Counted from the stretch's first letter, positions 38,096 to 49,807 are shown. The stretch is DNA of 64,000 nucleotides from Aquibacillus saliphilus (GCF_020404745.1 NZ_JAIZAP010000011.1:81944-145943), one strand, 5' to 3'. The notes: generated from the letters alone by a model not told the origin. Program-made: numbers and translations.

Positions 38096-38130
38096 TTAAA
38101 AAGGCTCCTTGTATTCAAACAAGGAGCCTT
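38096..38130 (-). terminator. Terminator of secDF
   Basis: Perfect 11-bp stem AAGGCTCCTTG / CAAGGAGCCTT with T5 on the minus strand, five bp past the secDF stop. Confidence 0.88.
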
Positions 38131-38135
38131 AGTAG

Positions 38136-40394
38136 TTAAACTTGTGGTCCGTCGTTCCGCTTCTTTTCTACGTAAACGATAGGTTTTTCCTTCAAGTTCT
38201 TTCCGCGCCACACTAACCAAATTTGAGCTGCAATAAATAGCGATGAATAGGTTCCTGCTAGCAGACCTACAACTAAGGCAAACGCAAAATTAGTGATGGA
38301 AGATGCTCCAAATACAAGTAACATAACAGCAGCAAATACAACTGTTATTACTGTATTAATACTTCTAGCTAAAGTTTGCATTAAGCTCTTGTTAATAATA
38401 CCAGCGAGCTCTTTAAACGATTTGATTCGTTTTTTAAGTTTCAAATTTTCTCTAATGCGATCAAAGGTGACAATGGTATCATTTATCGAATAACCGACGA
38501 TCGTTAATATCGCAGCAATTATCGTGATATCAAATTCTAACCTTGTGATGCTAAATAACGCTAGAATAAAGAATGCATCATGAAGTAAAGCAATTATAGC
38601 TGTCAATGCAAAGTAAAATTCAAAACGCAATGTTACGTAAATGATAATACCAATTGAAGCATATAGGACTGCTAAAACTGCATTTTTTGCAAGTTCTTGT
38701 CCAACTACAGGTGAGACGGTACTGACATTTGGCTCACTACCATATTCGTTACTAAAATATTCTTTTATTTCAGCAATTGTATCTGGGCCTAAGTCTTTAT
38801 CAAAACGTGCAACCCCAATTTCGCTATCATCGCCTGAAATCACTACATTTTTGGGAGTGAGTTCTAATTCCTCAAAACCTTCACTAATTTCATCGGCTGT
38901 AATATTACTTACTTCTGTATTTATTTCAACTCTTGAGCCACTAGTAAAATCAATACCTAGATTTAATCGGAATACACTCAAACAAATAATACCGGCCAAA
39001 ACCAATATAATTGAAATTGAGAAAAATTTCTTACGATTACTTACGAAATCAAACTTACGACCAAATACTGTTGGTTCAAGTTCAGTCTTGTCTGAAATGT
39101 CTTTAATATCTTTTTTATTAACACCAAACCAACCTGGTCGTTTATTAAGAAACTTACTTTTAACCCATAATCCAAGGAATAGCCTTGATCCGAACACCGC
39201 TGTAACAAAACTAAGTACAATACTGACGATTAAAAGCGTTGCGAACCCTTTAACTGAACTTGTACCAAAGATAAACAAGACGGTTGCAGCAATCAAGGTT
39301 GTGAAGTTTGCATCAAAAATAGTAGAAAGAGAATTACTATTTCCTGCTTTAAAAGCAGACCTTATTGTTTTACCTTGTTTTAATTCTTCTTTTATCCGTT
39401 CATAGGTTATTATGTTAGCATCTACGGCCATACCTACGCCAAGGATTAACGCTGCAATACCTGGTAAGGTGAGCACACCGTTCATTAATTCGAATACTAG
39501 TAATACTAAATAAATATAAATGCTTAAAGTTATTGTTGCAATAAGCCCTGGAAAACGATAGTAAGCAATCATAAAGATAAAAATAAGTGCAACACCTAAT
39601 GCACCCGCAAATATGGTTTTATCCATTGCTTGTAGTCCAAATTGTGCACCGACCGATGTTGAATATTTTTCTTCAAGATTAACAGGTAATGAACCTGCAT
39701 TTAAAATGTCGGCAAGTCTTTGGGCAGACTCAACAGTAAAGTTTCCAGAAATCATTACATTTGCTTGTGTTAATCTTTCACTTACACCTGGATCAGAAAT
39801 AAATTTAGGGTCTTCTTTTTGAACCTCTTCTTCATATGAATCGCCTTCTTCATAATCCATCCAAATAACAAGCCTGTTATTTGGGATAGGCATCTCAGAT
39901 ATCTCTTCTGTTACTTCTCCAAACTTAGAAGGGTCATTCAATGTCAATGTAACAATTGGTTGGTTATTGTTTGGATCAAAATCTTGGCTTGCACTACCTT
40001 GTTTTATATCCGACCCATTGAGATATTCATGGTCGTTTACGTCACGAAAAGATAGACGAGCTGATGTGGCCATAAGTTCTCGGGCTTCGGTTTGATCATC
40101 AACTCCTGCTAGTTGCACACGAATCCGGTCTTCTCCTTCAATATTAAAGTTAGGTTCACTAACACCTAACACATCAACACGTTCTCTTAATGCTTCTGTA
40201 GTAGCTTCTAAAACTTTAGTTGTAACTTCTTGATCTTTATCAATCGGCTGTACCTCATAGAGAATTTCAAATCCACCTTGAAGATCAAGTCCTAATTTAA
40301 TATCCTTAGTTACTCCTGTAATCGTTGTCCCAATCGTCGCCGCAAATACTAGTACGATTAGAAAAAAGGCAACGATTCTGCCTCTTTTGACCAT
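38136..40394 (-). CDS. secDF: Fused protein-export membrane protein SecDF
   Basis: 752 residues, SecD and SecF fused as usual in Bacillus. SecD half (about 1-430): first helix, periplasmic-type domain opening LGLDLQGGFEILYEV, then six-helix block with GVGMAVDANIITYERIKEE. SecF half (about 455-752): LNLGIDFTSGSRVE, VGYSINDTIVTFDRIRENL. It uses the proton gradient to finish preprotein translocation through SecYEG. ATG 40394 is 11 bp from GAGGAGG and gives the family N-terminus; the ATG at 40430 is upstream of that site. Confidence 0.96.
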   Translation of the reverse strand: MVKRGRIVAFFLIVLVFAATIGTTITGVTKDIKLGLDLQGGFEILYEVQPIDKDQEVTTKVLEATTEALRERVDVLGVSEPNFNIEGEDRIRVQLAGVDDQTEARELMATSARLSFRDVNDHEYLNGSDIKQGSASQDFDPNNNQPIVTLTLNDPSKFGEVTEEISEMPIPNNRLVIWMDYEEGDSYEEEVQKEDPKFISDPGVSERLTQANVMISGNFTVESAQRLADILNAGSLPVNLEEKYSTSVGAQFGLQAMDKTIFAGALGVALIFIFMIAYYRFPGLIATITLSIYIYLVLLVFELMNGVLTLPGIAALILGVGMAVDANIITYERIKEELKQGKTIRSAFKAGNSNSLSTIFDANFTTLIAATVLFIFGTSSVKGFATLLIVSIVLSFVTAVFGSRLFLGLWVKSKFLNKRPGWFGVNKKDIKDISDKTELEPTVFGRKFDFVSNRKKFFSISIILVLAGIICLSVFRLNLGIDFTSGSRVEINTEVSNITADEISEGFEELELTPKNVVISGDDSEIGVARFDKDLGPDTIAEIKEYFSNEYGSEPNVSTVSPVVGQELAKNAVLAVLYASIGIIIYVTLRFEFYFALTAIIALLHDAFFILALFSITRLEFDITIIAAILTIVGYSINDTIVTFDRIRENLKLKKRIKSFKELAGIINKSLMQTLARSINTVITVVFAAVMLLVFGASSITNFAFALVVGLLAGTYSSLFIAAQIWLVWRGKNLKEKPIVYVEKKRNDGPQV

Positions 40395-40626
40395 GTTGTG
40401 GTGCGCCTCCTCTAACTCAAATCTTTCCATACAAACGATATGTAGTAGCCTTAAAACAAATAATATATTATTAAATAATAAAGGACTTTTTGAACTATCT
40501 AATAAATGATAAGCCTAAAGCATAATGTTCTATGTAGACATGAGTAATATTAACCAATTTTTTTAGTCTGAACATAGATATTATAGATATTTGAAGCGAA
40601 TATTGTCAAACAAAGTTATTAAAAAA

Positions 40627-40917
40627 TCATTCATTTGGACCCGTTAGAGCAGCAATTGAGGCCGCCAAATCATCATTTTGATATGCTTGGACAGTTAAAT
40701 AGCTCATATATATATTAGAACTAAGATGAAAAATATCCTCCACCACTTCAAATAGACGTTTTTCTGGATCACCTTTCCAAACTTTTTTCACTAAACAATT
40801 CCAAACAACTTCTGAAGTGGTTCGTGAATAACCCATTAATTTAAAATCGTGTACCTTGGTTTCTAGAACGGGGTTAAGCATTTCTTTCCATTGACTAACT
40901 CGCAATATTTTTTCCAT
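40627..40917 (-). CDS. comN: ComN-like post-transcriptional regulator (YrzD)
   Basis: 96 residues, predicted all-helical, no membrane segment, in the position of B. subtilis yrzD/comN between secDF and spoVB. ComN there regulates comE mRNA and localises to division sites with DivIVA. The assignment uses size, position and the pattern KVHDFKLMGYSRTTSEVVW...CLVKKVWK. Confidence 0.85.
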   Translation of the reverse strand: MEKILRVSQWKEMLNPVLETKVHDFKLMGYSRTTSEVVWNCLVKKVWKGDPEKRLFEVVEDIFHLSSNIYMSYLTVQAYQNDDLAASIAALTGPNE

Positions 40918-40989
40918 TTAAATACCCCCTTTAAAATAACCATCTGCGAACATTTTTATAATGCTTGTCATGCTTGGCCAATCCTTCTG

Positions 40990-41010
40990 CATATACATTC
41001 ATTGTATATG
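40990..41010. repeat. 21-bp palindrome upstream of spoVB
   Basis: Perfect CATATACA / TGTATATG with a 5-base centre, 33 bp ahead of the spoVB start and between divergent comN and spoVB. It may be an operator or, as AT-rich DNA, chance. Confidence 0.4.
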
Positions 41011-41043
41011 ATTTTTAAATATTTGAGAAGGCAGGTCGTTCAT

Positions 41044-42594
41044 ATGACCAAGCAAACATTTATTAAAGGAACTTTAATATTAATAGTAGCCAGTATGATT
41101 ACACGATTTTTGGGTTTTATAAATAGAATCGTTGTAGCTAGATTAATGGGTGAGGAAGGCATTGGCTTGTATATGATGGCATTACCCACCCTTTTTTTGG
41201 TTTATACATTGTCACAATTTGGACTACCTATCGCTATTTCTAAACGAGTTGCAGAAGCTGAGGCGCATGGTGATATCCTCAAAATAAAAAGAATATTAAT
41301 TATATCATTAACAATTACCGGAACACTTAGTATCTTTTTCACAATTGGATTAATTGCAGCAGCACCTATTGTCGCTAAAACATTTCTAACCGATGAGCGG
41401 ACGTTGCTACCAATTTTAGCAATAAGCCCGATGGTTATGATTAGTGCGATTTCATCAGTGATAAGAGGTTACTTCCAAGGTAGACAGAATATGAAACCGC
41501 AAAGCTACGCTCAGGTGATTGAGCAAATTGTTCGTATTTCTTGCGTAGCACTTTTAGTTAAACTTTTTTTACCACTTGGTGTCGAGTACGCTGCCGCCGG
41601 TGCGATGATTTCCGTTATTATTGGAGAATTTTGTTCACTTCTTTTCATGCTTCATATGTTTAAATTGAAAAAAAGAATGAAAGTGAGAAGCAAATTTTTT
41701 AAATACCTTCGTTCTGGAAAAGAAACATTAAACGATTTGATGTCAATTGCTCTTCCTAATACTGGGAGTCGATTAGTTGGCTCATTTTCCAATTTTCTCG
41801 AGCCAATACTTGTATCTCAAAGTCTTGCAATTGCAGGTGTAGCTACTGTTGCAGCTACCAAACAGTATGGTGAATTAACCGGATATGCACTCCCATTATT
41901 ATTTTTGCCAACATTTATTACACACTCACTTGCAGTAGCACTTGTGCCTAATATTAGTGAGGCAGACGCTAGGAACAATAAAAAACTTATCCACTACCGT
42001 ATTCACCAAGCGATACGGATTTCATTTGCTTCAGGTGCGATTGCAACAATCGTACTATCATTATACTCAGTACCTATCCTTAATTATATGTATGGCAGTA
42101 GTGATGCTAGTAGATTTTTAGTTTTAATGGCTCCTTTTTTCTTACTTTTATATGTCCAGTACCCATTAAGTGCAACACTACAAGCAATGGATTACGCAAA
42201 GGCTGCTATGTGGAATAGTATCATTAGTACTGGCGTTAAATTTGTCATACTAATCGTACTCGCTACCAATGAACAATTTGGAATAATGGGTGCTGCCATT
42301 GCAATGGTAGTTGGAATTGTACTTGGCACTGTTCTCCATTTGGCAACATTAATAAAAGTTATATCGTTTCGAATACCCTGGTTAGATATAGTAAAAATGA
42401 TTGCACTTTTGGTCCTTACTTGGTGGATTGGTAACGAATTAAAGAATTATTTTCCCGGCTACGAAACACAACTTTCTCTTTTCATCTTACTTCTAATATG
42501 TTTAGTTGCTATATACTTTGTTCTGTTACTACTTTTCAGGTTTATTACAAGGGATGAAATTGGACAACTTCCCGGCTTTAAACGATTTAGGTAA
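41044..42594 (+). CDS. spoVB: Stage V sporulation protein B (MATE-like flippase)
   Basis: 516 residues, 14 hydrophobic segments, MOP/MVF superfamily. Begins MTKQTFIKGTLILIVASMIT, the family start; the frame is open 51 codons upstream but that part overlaps comN's promoter area and has no conserved content. SpoVB is required for spore cortex synthesis, probably flipping lipid-linked peptidoglycan precursor in the mother cell. The length matches B. subtilis SpoVB (518 aa). The ribosome site (GAGAAGG, 12 bp) is weak. Confidence 0.94.
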   Translation: MTKQTFIKGTLILIVASMITRFLGFINRIVVARLMGEEGIGLYMMALPTLFLVYTLSQFGLPIAISKRVAEAEAHGDILKIKRILIISLTITGTLSIFFTIGLIAAAPIVAKTFLTDERTLLPILAISPMVMISAISSVIRGYFQGRQNMKPQSYAQVIEQIVRISCVALLVKLFLPLGVEYAAAGAMISVIIGEFCSLLFMLHMFKLKKRMKVRSKFFKYLRSGKETLNDLMSIALPNTGSRLVGSFSNFLEPILVSQSLAIAGVATVAATKQYGELTGYALPLLFLPTFITHSLAVALVPNISEADARNNKKLIHYRIHQAIRISFASGAIATIVLSLYSVPILNYMYGSSDASRFLVLMAPFFLLLYVQYPLSATLQAMDYAKAAMWNSIISTGVKFVILIVLATNEQFGIMGAAIAMVVGIVLGTVLHLATLIKVISFRIPWLDIVKMIALLVLTWWIGNELKNYFPGYETQLSLFILLLICLVAIYFVLLLLFRFITRDEIGQLPGFKRFR

Positions 42595-42599
42595 TAGTA

Positions 42600-42632
42600 A
42601 AGAAGACTAGTTATTTTGTACTAGTCCTCTTT
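42600..42632. terminator. Terminator between convergent spoVB and yrbG
   Basis: Stem AAGA.GACTAGT / ACTAGTC.CTCTTT with an 8-base loop, just past the spoVB stop. Confidence 0.75.
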
Positions 42633-42663
42633 CTAATCCTATCACGGATGGATAGCAGATAGT

Positions 42664-43332
42664 TCATTTCATTTCATTTTTAAGATCTATAAACCATTCA
42701 TCTTTATTATCTAAAGAGCAAAATGAAATGGCAGATATAGACGTGTAACCTCTACTTTTCAATTTCTCCTTCAGCCAATTCTCACTTTTATTTATATTTT
42801 CTAAAGATTTATGCTGAATACTCCCATCTATAATTAGTGGTACGACAAAACCATCTGGTGAAATAGGGTTCTCATCCGCGGATTTTTCAAAAATCGATAA
42901 CTTTCCGGAGGTCTCTAAGATTGCAAACTCTACATCTTGAATACTTTTTGTGCCATTTTCTCTTAGTTGCATCATTAAATCATCAAAATTATAGCCTTGC
43001 TTTTTCATCACATGTTCATCTAGCTTCCCGCGAGATATAATTACTGATGGTTTCCCTTCAAACCAATGTCTAAATTTTGAATTTTTCAATGAAAACCAAG
43101 CAATTGCTTTTTGAATAACTAATAATACGGTCATCGGAATCAGGGTTTTAAATAAGTTACTATCAGGATCTTCAATCGATGTGACTGCCATTTCTGCAAG
43201 CATCAAAAATACCACAACATCTAAAATACTTAGTTCCCCAACTTCTCTTTTACCCATCAATCGAAATAAAAGTACAATAAAGAAATAAGTCATTACTGTT
43301 CGGAAGATAATTATGCCCCACTCAAATCCCAA
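42664..43332 (-). CDS. yrbG: DUF421 (YetF-like) membrane protein YrbG
   Basis: 222 residues. Three N-terminal membrane helices (about 5-90; FFIVLLFRLMGKREVGELSILDVVVF is the family block), then two YetF cytoplasmic domains (MQLRENGTKSIQDVEFAILETSGKLSIF). Start is TTG at 43332 with AGGGAAGTGA upstream. In B. subtilis yrbG is next to spoVB. YetF-family proteins contribute to spore or membrane properties, but a defined activity is lacking. Confidence 0.87.
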   Translation of the reverse strand: MGFEWGIIIFRTVMTYFFIVLLFRLMGKREVGELSILDVVVFLMLAEMAVTSIEDPDSNLFKTLIPMTVLLVIQKAIAWFSLKNSKFRHWFEGKPSVIISRGKLDEHVMKKQGYNFDDLMMQLRENGTKSIQDVEFAILETSGKLSIFEKSADENPISPDGFVVPLIIDGSIQHKSLENINKSENWLKEKLKSRGYTSISAISFCSLDNKDEWFIDLKNEMK

Positions 43333-43412
43333 CGTATATCACTTCCCTAAATAACAATAATCTGGCTAATTTGCCTATTATTATCCCACTAAAAGTGATA
43401 AATATACTGTTT

Positions 43413-44711
43413 TTAAAATGTTTGTTGGAAAGGTAGTAAATAACGGATATAGACGTAAAGAGTTGCAATAACTAGTGATAGAAAAACCATCGGAATTCCG
43501 TAAATCAAAAATCGTATAAATGGAATACGTTGATCCTCGGCCTCAGCAAGTCCAGCTACTACAACATTGGCAGATGCTCCAATTAAGGTACCATTCCCTC
43601 CTAAGCATGCTCCGATAGCTAGAGACCACCATAACGGATCTAGGTTAACCATCCCATAAGACTGAAACTCATTAATAACAGGTATCATCGCTGCCACGAA
43701 TGGGATGTTATTTATAATTTGCGAAAACATCCCGGATGTCCATAACATTAGAATAGCTGTGTACGGGAGATCTCCTTCTGTCAACCACATAATACCACGT
43801 GCTAATTCATCAATAGCTCCAACTTCTTGTAAACCACCAACAAGCATAAATAGACCGATAAAAAAGAAAAGCGTAACCCACTCAACCTCTTGAAATATTT
43901 TCTCAGAACTTACTTCTTTTTCAGTTAATAATAGCAGCAGGATTGCTCCGCTGACTGCAACAGTTGTTAATTCAATATGAACAATTGGATGAAGCAAGAA
44001 TCCGACAATTGTCATAGATAATACTGTGACAGATTGATATAACATTGGTGTTTTTTTTAGATAAATAGCCCCATCCATTTTCATCAGTTGCTCAGAAAAT
44101 TGATCATTATGTGTTAATTTTCCCCGAAAAAGCCAAACGACTATTATTAACATGACAGAAAAGATGATTACTACCAACGGTCCTAAGTTTGTTAAAAAAG
44201 ACAAAAATGTTAAGTGTTCAACCGCTTGCCCAATCATAATATTTGGCGGGTCCCCAATTAATGTAGCTGTTCCACCGATATTCGAACTGAAAATAATTGT
44301 TAATAAATAAGGAAAAGCAGGCAATTGTAACAATTTTGTTAATGTTAATATGATAGGAACAAATAAAAGAACTGTCGTAACATTGTCTAGTAAAGCGGAT
44401 CCAATTGCAGTTAGAATAGCAGAACCAATTAATAGCGGAACTGGCGCACCGTTAACTTTTTGTGCAAAAGTGATAGCTATATATTCAAATAGCCCTGTTT
44501 TTTTTGTTATGGAAACTAGAACCATCATTGAAAACAACAACGCTATAGTATTCCAATCAATATAGTGAGTAAATGCATCATTCCACTCGTACACACCTGT
44601 CAGTAATAATAATACACCTCCAGAAAGTGCCACTAAAGCTTGGTTAACTCTTTCAGAGATAATAAATATATAACTTATGATAAACACAGCAATGGCAATT
44701 ATAAAAGACAT
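43413..44711 (-). CDS. ArsB/NhaD (SLC13/IT superfamily) permease
   Basis: 432 residues, 11-12 hydrophobic segments in two halves. Signatures of the ion-transporter superfamily: DNVTTVLLFVPIIL, FSSNIGGTATLIGDPPNIMIG in the first half, and NNIPFVAAMIP, GACLGGNGTLIGASANVVVAG in the second. This resembles bacterial NhaD/ArsB/P-protein transporters; the substrate (Na+/H+, arsenite or carboxylate) cannot be told. GGGGA precedes the ATG. I do not recall a counterpart between yrbG and yrzE in B. subtilis, so it may be a local insertion. Confidence 0.85.
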   Translation of the reverse strand: MSFIIAIAVFIISYIFIISERVNQALVALSGGVLLLLTGVYEWNDAFTHYIDWNTIALLFSMMVLVSITKKTGLFEYIAITFAQKVNGAPVPLLIGSAILTAIGSALLDNVTTVLLFVPIILTLTKLLQLPAFPYLLTIIFSSNIGGTATLIGDPPNIMIGQAVEHLTFLSFLTNLGPLVVIIFSVMLIIVVWLFRGKLTHNDQFSEQLMKMDGAIYLKKTPMLYQSVTVLSMTIVGFLLHPIVHIELTTVAVSGAILLLLLTEKEVSSEKIFQEVEWVTLFFFIGLFMLVGGLQEVGAIDELARGIMWLTEGDLPYTAILMLWTSGMFSQIINNIPFVAAMIPVINEFQSYGMVNLDPLWWSLAIGACLGGNGTLIGASANVVVAGLAEAEDQRIPFIRFLIYGIPMVFLSLVIATLYVYIRYLLPFQQTF

Positions 44712-44844
44712 ACCTTGTCCCCTTCTTCGGCAGAATATTATCTCCTTTTATATAAATGTATTCATCTCAATTTAAAATATCTTATTCTATTTCAAAAAGA
44801 TGTGAATAAAATGAATTAAATGGACAAACATGGGAGGGTTTATT

Positions 44845-45228
44845 GTGGCAAAATCAAGGTTTACTGCACTGCTCTATGGGTGGATTGCTGTTTTTGGAAT
44901 TATGTTATTTGCAAGCTTGATTCTATCATTACTATTAAAATTCACCTCACTAGGTTCATCTACATTAAATTGGACCACTTTAGTTGTTAGTTTAATTGCT
45001 TTATTTTCTGGAGGTTTGATTGCTGGTTTAAAGGGGCGTGAAAGCGGGTTAGTTCTCGGAGCTATTACTGGACTTGGTTTTACTTTGTTTGTACTGTTAT
45101 ACCAGTATTTAGGCTATAGTTCTGGCTTTTCGACAAGTCAAATCATACATCATGGAGGATTTCTAATTGCTGCAATTATTGGTGGAGTACTAGGAGTCAA
45201 CTTAAGCTCGGAACAACAGCAAACATAA
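44845..45228 (+). CDS. yrzE: TIGR04086 family membrane protein YrzE
   Basis: About 127 residues with four hydrophobic segments; the glycine-rich third segment GLIAGLKGRESGLVLGAITG is characteristic. GTG 44845 is preferred because GGGAGGG ends six bp upstream, while the ATG at 44830 overlaps it. Lies next to yajC as in B. subtilis. Function unknown. Confidence 0.85.
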   Translation: MAKSRFTALLYGWIAVFGIMLFASLILSLLLKFTSLGSSTLNWTTLVVSLIALFSGGLIAGLKGRESGLVLGAITGLGFTLFVLLYQYLGYSSGFSTSQIIHHGGFLIAAIIGGVLGVNLSSEQQQT

Positions 45229-45266
45229 CCATCATACTTAAAATGTAAATGTTAATAATGAACAAC

Positions 45267-45299
45267 AAAAAAGACTGACTAATTACATGTCAGTCTTTT
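45267..45299. terminator. Terminator between convergent yrzE and yajC
   Basis: Perfect stem AAAAGACTGAC / GTCAGTCTTTT with a 9-base loop and flanking A and T runs, usable on both strands. Confidence 0.88.
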
Positions 45300-45313
45300 C
45301 TCGTTCATTTATA

Positions 45314-45577
45314 TTAATCTTGATTAGTTACTTCTCGTATTGCTGAACGATCGAACGTAAGTTTAGTGCCACCTTCAACAATTAATACAATACTGCCTTC
45401 ATCAATAGCATGAATTGTTGCGTGCATTCCACCGATTGTGATAACCTTGTCTCCTTTTTTCAAATCCGATTGCATTTGTTTAACAGCTTTTTGTTTCTTT
45501 TGTTGTGGTCGGATTAAAAGAAAATAAAAAATTACGAACATAAGAATAATGGGTGCCAAGCTAACTAATGTTTCCAT
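45314..45577 (-). CDS. yajC: Preprotein translocase subunit YajC
   Basis: 87 residues. One N-terminal membrane helix (about 5-23) ending in the family motif FYFLLIRPQQKKQKA, then a small cytoplasmic domain with KGDKVITIGGMHATI. Accessory partner of SecDF and YidC. It follows tgt by 15 bp. Confidence 0.95.
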   Translation of the reverse strand: METLVSLAPIILMFVIFYFLLIRPQQKKQKAVKQMQSDLKKGDKVITIGGMHATIHAIDEGSIVLIVEGGTKLTFDRSAIREVTNQD

Positions 45578-45592
45578 GTCATATCCCTCCCT

Positions 45593-46747
<1,155 letters not shown>

Positions 46748-46769
46748 CTATTTCGCTAAAACGAATTTT

Positions 46770-47798
46770 TTATATGATTAACATCGCATCGCCAAAACTA
46801 AAAAAGCGATACCTTTCATTAATTGCCTCTTGATATGCATCCAGTACAAATGATTGTCCGGCGAATGCACTTACTAACATAATTAGCGTTGATTTTGGTA
46901 AATGAAAATTTGTTATTAATCCATCAATTGCTCTTAACTTATAAGGAGGATAAATAAAAATATCTGTCCATCCACTAGCTTCTGTAAAGATGCCGTCTTG
47001 ATCTCTAGCAATTGTCTCCAAGGTCCTTGTTGATGTTGTTCCTACTGAGATAATTCTGCCATTATTTTCTTTTACTCGGTTTAATTGGTCGGCAGTTTGC
47101 TGTGACATGTGATAGAACTCTGAATGCATGTCATGATCTTCGACTTGATCAACACTTACTGGTCGAAACGTCCCTAACCCAACATGTAATGTTATGAAGG
47201 CTAATTCTATCCCGGATTGTTTAATTGATTCCAGTAAATCGTTTGTAAAGTGAAGTCCTGCGGTAGGTGCAGCTGCAGATCCCTGTTCTTTAGCATAGAC
47301 CGTTTGATAGCGCTCTTTGTCTGGTAACTGCTCTTTAATATAAGGTGGTAATGGCATTTCACCGAGCTCATTTAACACTTCAAGAAATATGCCTTTGTAC
47401 TCAAACTCAAGAACTCTACCACCATGTTCTTTAATATCAATACAAGTTGCAGTTAATTTGCCTTCACCAAAGGTTATTATCGTATCCTTTTTTATTTTTT
47501 TAGCTGGCTTTACAAGTACTTCCCATTGATCAGCATCTTGTTGGTGTAAAAGTAAAACCTCTACTTTAGCTCCCGTATCGTTCTTACTGCCATAAAGCCT
47601 AGCAGGTAGAACTCTTGTATCATTTAGAACCAGACAATCTCCCGGCTTAAAATATTTAAGGATCGATGAGAACCTTTCATGCTCTATCGACTTGTTATCA
47701 CGATTCATTACTAACAAGCGCGATGATGTCCGGTCTTTCAATGGTGTCTGAGCTATTAGTTCTTCTGGCAAATCAAAATCAAAATCATTTATATCCAT
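46770..47798 (-). CDS. queA: S-adenosylmethionine:tRNA ribosyltransferase-isomerase
   Basis: 342 residues; N-terminus [23 protein letters not shown] and [10 protein letters not shown] are family signatures. Transfers and isomerises the ribose of SAM onto preQ1-tRNA to give epoxyqueuosine. 37 bp upstream of tgt. Confidence 0.98.
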   Translation of the reverse strand: MDINDFDFDLPEELIAQTPLKDRTSSRLLVMNRDNKSIEHERFSSILKYFKPGDCLVLNDTRVLPARLYGSKNDTGAKVEVLLLHQQDADQWEVLVKPAKKIKKDTIITFGEGKLTATCIDIKEHGGRVLEFEYKGIFLEVLNELGEMPLPPYIKEQLPDKERYQTVYAKEQGSAAAPTAGLHFTNDLLESIKQSGIELAFITLHVGLGTFRPVSVDQVEDHDMHSEFYHMSQQTADQLNRVKENNGRIISVGTTSTRTLETIARDQDGIFTEASGWTDIFIYPPYKLRAIDGLITNFHLPKSTLIMLVSAFAGQSFVLDAYQEAINERYRFFSFGDAMLII

Positions 47799-47819
47799 AA
47801 TATTTCTCCTAACTCTAAT

Positions 47820-48020
47820 CTAGCGAAATCTAGAGATTAAATAAAAAATAACACTTAAAATAACACTAACTACAATGGATGTCATAATTGGAAAATGAAA
47901 CGATACATTTCCTTTCTTAAAACTAATATCACCTGGTAGTTTACCAAATATTCCCCAGATTAGCCCAATTATAATAAAGATGACTCCTATAACAATAAAT
48001 ATTTTCCCGATACCCGTCAA
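47820..48020 (-). CDS. DUF2905 small membrane protein
   Basis: 66 residues, two hydrophobic segments (about 5-27 and 44-63) with [20 protein letters not shown] between, the DUF2905 hallmark. Start TTG overlaps the ruvB stop by 4 bp, so translation is coupled. The gene is commonly found between ruvB and queA. Function unknown. Confidence 0.88.
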   Translation of the reverse strand: MTGIGKIFIVIGVIFIIIGLIWGIFGKLPGDISFKKGNVSFHFPIMTSIVVSVILSVIFYLISRFR

Positions 48021-49018
48021 GGTTCAGGCACCTCCCGGTTAAGATGTAGGTATGCCTTCGTGGTTACAGCTCGCCCTCTCGGCGTACGCTGAATAAATCC
48101 CTTTTGTAAAAGAAATGGTTCATATACATCTTCAATCGTTTGAGATTCTTCACCAATCGTTGCTGCAATCGTATCAAGACCCACTGGCCCTCCGTTAAAA
48201 CTATCCATAATACTTATCAGTAATTTGTGATCAATATGATCTAAGCCGGCAGGATCTACTTGTAACATCTCAAGCGCCTGTTGTGTCGTTTCCATATTGA
48301 CTACTGGTTCGCCTTTAACTTGCGATATATCTCGAACGCGTTTTAATAAGCGATTAGCAATTCTTGGCGTCCCACGAGACCTCCGTGCAATTTCGGTTGC
48401 TGCATCCTTTCGAATCTCGACATCAAATATTTCTGATGTCCTCTCAACTATAGAACATAAATCTTTAGTTTCATAAAATTCAAGTCGACTTAACACCCCA
48501 AACCGATCACGTAAAGGGGCTGATAAAAGCCCCGCTCTTGTCGTTGCACCGACTAAGGTAAATGGAGGTAGGTCTAAACGAACCGATCTTGCGCTTGAGC
48601 CGGAGCCGATAACAATATCTAAACAAAAATCCTCCATAGCAGGATATAATATTTCCTCAACTGCACGAGGCAAACGATGTATTTCATCTATAAACAACAC
48701 ATCGCCTGCTTCTAAAGATGATAATATGGCGGCTAAATCTCCAGCACGTTCAATTGCCGGTCCTGACGTAGTTCTAAATTGTACACCCATTTCATTTGCA
48801 ATAATTGATGCTAATGTTGTTTTTCCGAGACCTGGAGGTCCATATAATAATACATGGTCTAGTGGTTCATTTCTTAATTTAGCAGCTTCTATAAAGATAC
48901 TAAGATTATTTTTCGCCTTGTCTTGACCTATATATTGCTTAAGTGTTGTTGGACGTAAACTGAGCTCAACAGATGCATCATCTTCTTGAATTTCACCTGA
49001 AATCATACGATCTTCCAC
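48017..49018 (-). CDS. ruvB: Holliday junction branch-migration ATPase RuvB
   Basis: 333 residues. Walker [15 protein letters not shown] near residue 58, Walker [12 protein letters not shown] near 110, sensor [18 protein letters not shown] with the arginine finger, and a C-terminal winged helix ([12 protein letters not shown]). Drives branch migration with RuvA, encoded 19 bp upstream. Confidence 0.98.
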   Translation of the reverse strand: MEDRMISGEIQEDDASVELSLRPTTLKQYIGQDKAKNNLSIFIEAAKLRNEPLDHVLLYGPPGLGKTTLASIIANEMGVQFRTTSGPAIERAGDLAAILSSLEAGDVLFIDEIHRLPRAVEEILYPAMEDFCLDIVIGSGSSARSVRLDLPPFTLVGATTRAGLLSAPLRDRFGVLSRLEFYETKDLCSIVERTSEIFDVEIRKDAATEIARRSRGTPRIANRLLKRVRDISQVKGEPVVNMETTQQALEMLQVDPAGLDHIDHKLLISIMDSFNGGPVGLDTIAATIGEESQTIEDVYEPFLLQKGFIQRTPRGRAVTTKAYLHLNREVPEP

Positions 49019-49037
49019 TGAATCACCACCTTTTTTA

Positions 49038-49652
49038 TTACTTTTGCATCATTAATGCTAAACCTTTACGAATAAATTCATCCGTATTTTCATGTTCTTC
49101 TTGCTTTAAGATAGGTACGATATTTTTAATTTCTCTATCTGAATAGCCAAGTGATTTCATGGCTTCGATTGCATCATCGATTGCTTTTGTCTTTTCAGGA
49201 GAATATACAGAACCAGTCAAACCCTCTTCATTTCCATCAGTTATATTATATTCAAATGGTAGCTTTCCTTTCAGATCCAAAATCATTTGCCTGGCTGTCT
49301 TCTTACCTACTCCTGGAAAACTAGTAAGAAATTTTTCGTTTTCTTCTTCTATTGCCACAACAAAGTCTCTTACACCTGCAGTTGCTAAAATGGCCAATGC
49401 CCCTTTTGGACCAATTCCTGAAACATTTAACAATTTAGAGAACAATAGTTTATCATCTGTCTTCTTAAATCCATATAATACTTGTGTATCTTCTCTGACG
49501 TAGTGATAAGTATAAATCTGAACTTGTTCACCAACCTTATCTTGAAAAACGAATGGATTAGCACAAAATATCTCATAACCAACTCCATTCACATCAACTA
49601 TCACTGCTTGTTCATTAATTATTACTAAGTTACCTTTTATGTATGCAATCAT
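49038..49652 (-). CDS. ruvA: Holliday junction DNA helicase subunit RuvA
   Basis: 204 residues. OB fold ([28 protein letters not shown]), two helix-hairpin-helix motifs ([23 protein letters not shown]) and the C-terminal domain III (LGYSDREI) that contacts RuvB. ATG 49652 is preferred, with GAGGAG 7 bp upstream; the frame is open to 49700. Confidence 0.97.
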   Translation of the reverse strand: MIAYIKGNLVIINEQAVIVDVNGVGYEIFCANPFVFQDKVGEQVQIYTYHYVREDTQVLYGFKKTDDKLLFSKLLNVSGIGPKGALAILATAGVRDFVVAIEEENEKFLTSFPGVGKKTARQMILDLKGKLPFEYNITDGNEEGLTGSVYSPEKTKAIDDAIEAMKSLGYSDREIKNIVPILKQEEHENTDEFIRKGLALMMQK

Positions 49653-49744
49653 TTTTAATCTCCTCATAAACAAATTAGCCTTCTCTATTTTACCATACAA
49701 GCGTATGTTCGTATAACTTTTTAAGGTTAATTGCTGGAGAATTA

Positions 49745-49780
49745 TAAAAAGAACCTACCACTTGAACGGTGGAAGGCTCT
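49745..49780 (-). terminator. Terminator of bofC
   Basis: 12-bp stem AGAGCCTTCCAC / GTGGTAGGTTCT (G-U pairs, 7-base loop) with T5 on the minus strand. It separates bofC from ruvAB. Confidence 0.82.
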
Positions 49781-49807
49781 GTTTCTACTATTACTAAGTT
49801 AAGTTGA

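Noticed and set aside
38641..39405. 254-codon plus-strand frame opposite secDF
   Set aside because: It is the shadow of the secDF coding sequence; no ribosome site and no recognisable domain.
40891..41043. 51-codon N-terminal extension of spoVB
   Set aside because: It overlaps the comN start region and has no family similarity; the flippase N-terminus begins at 41044.
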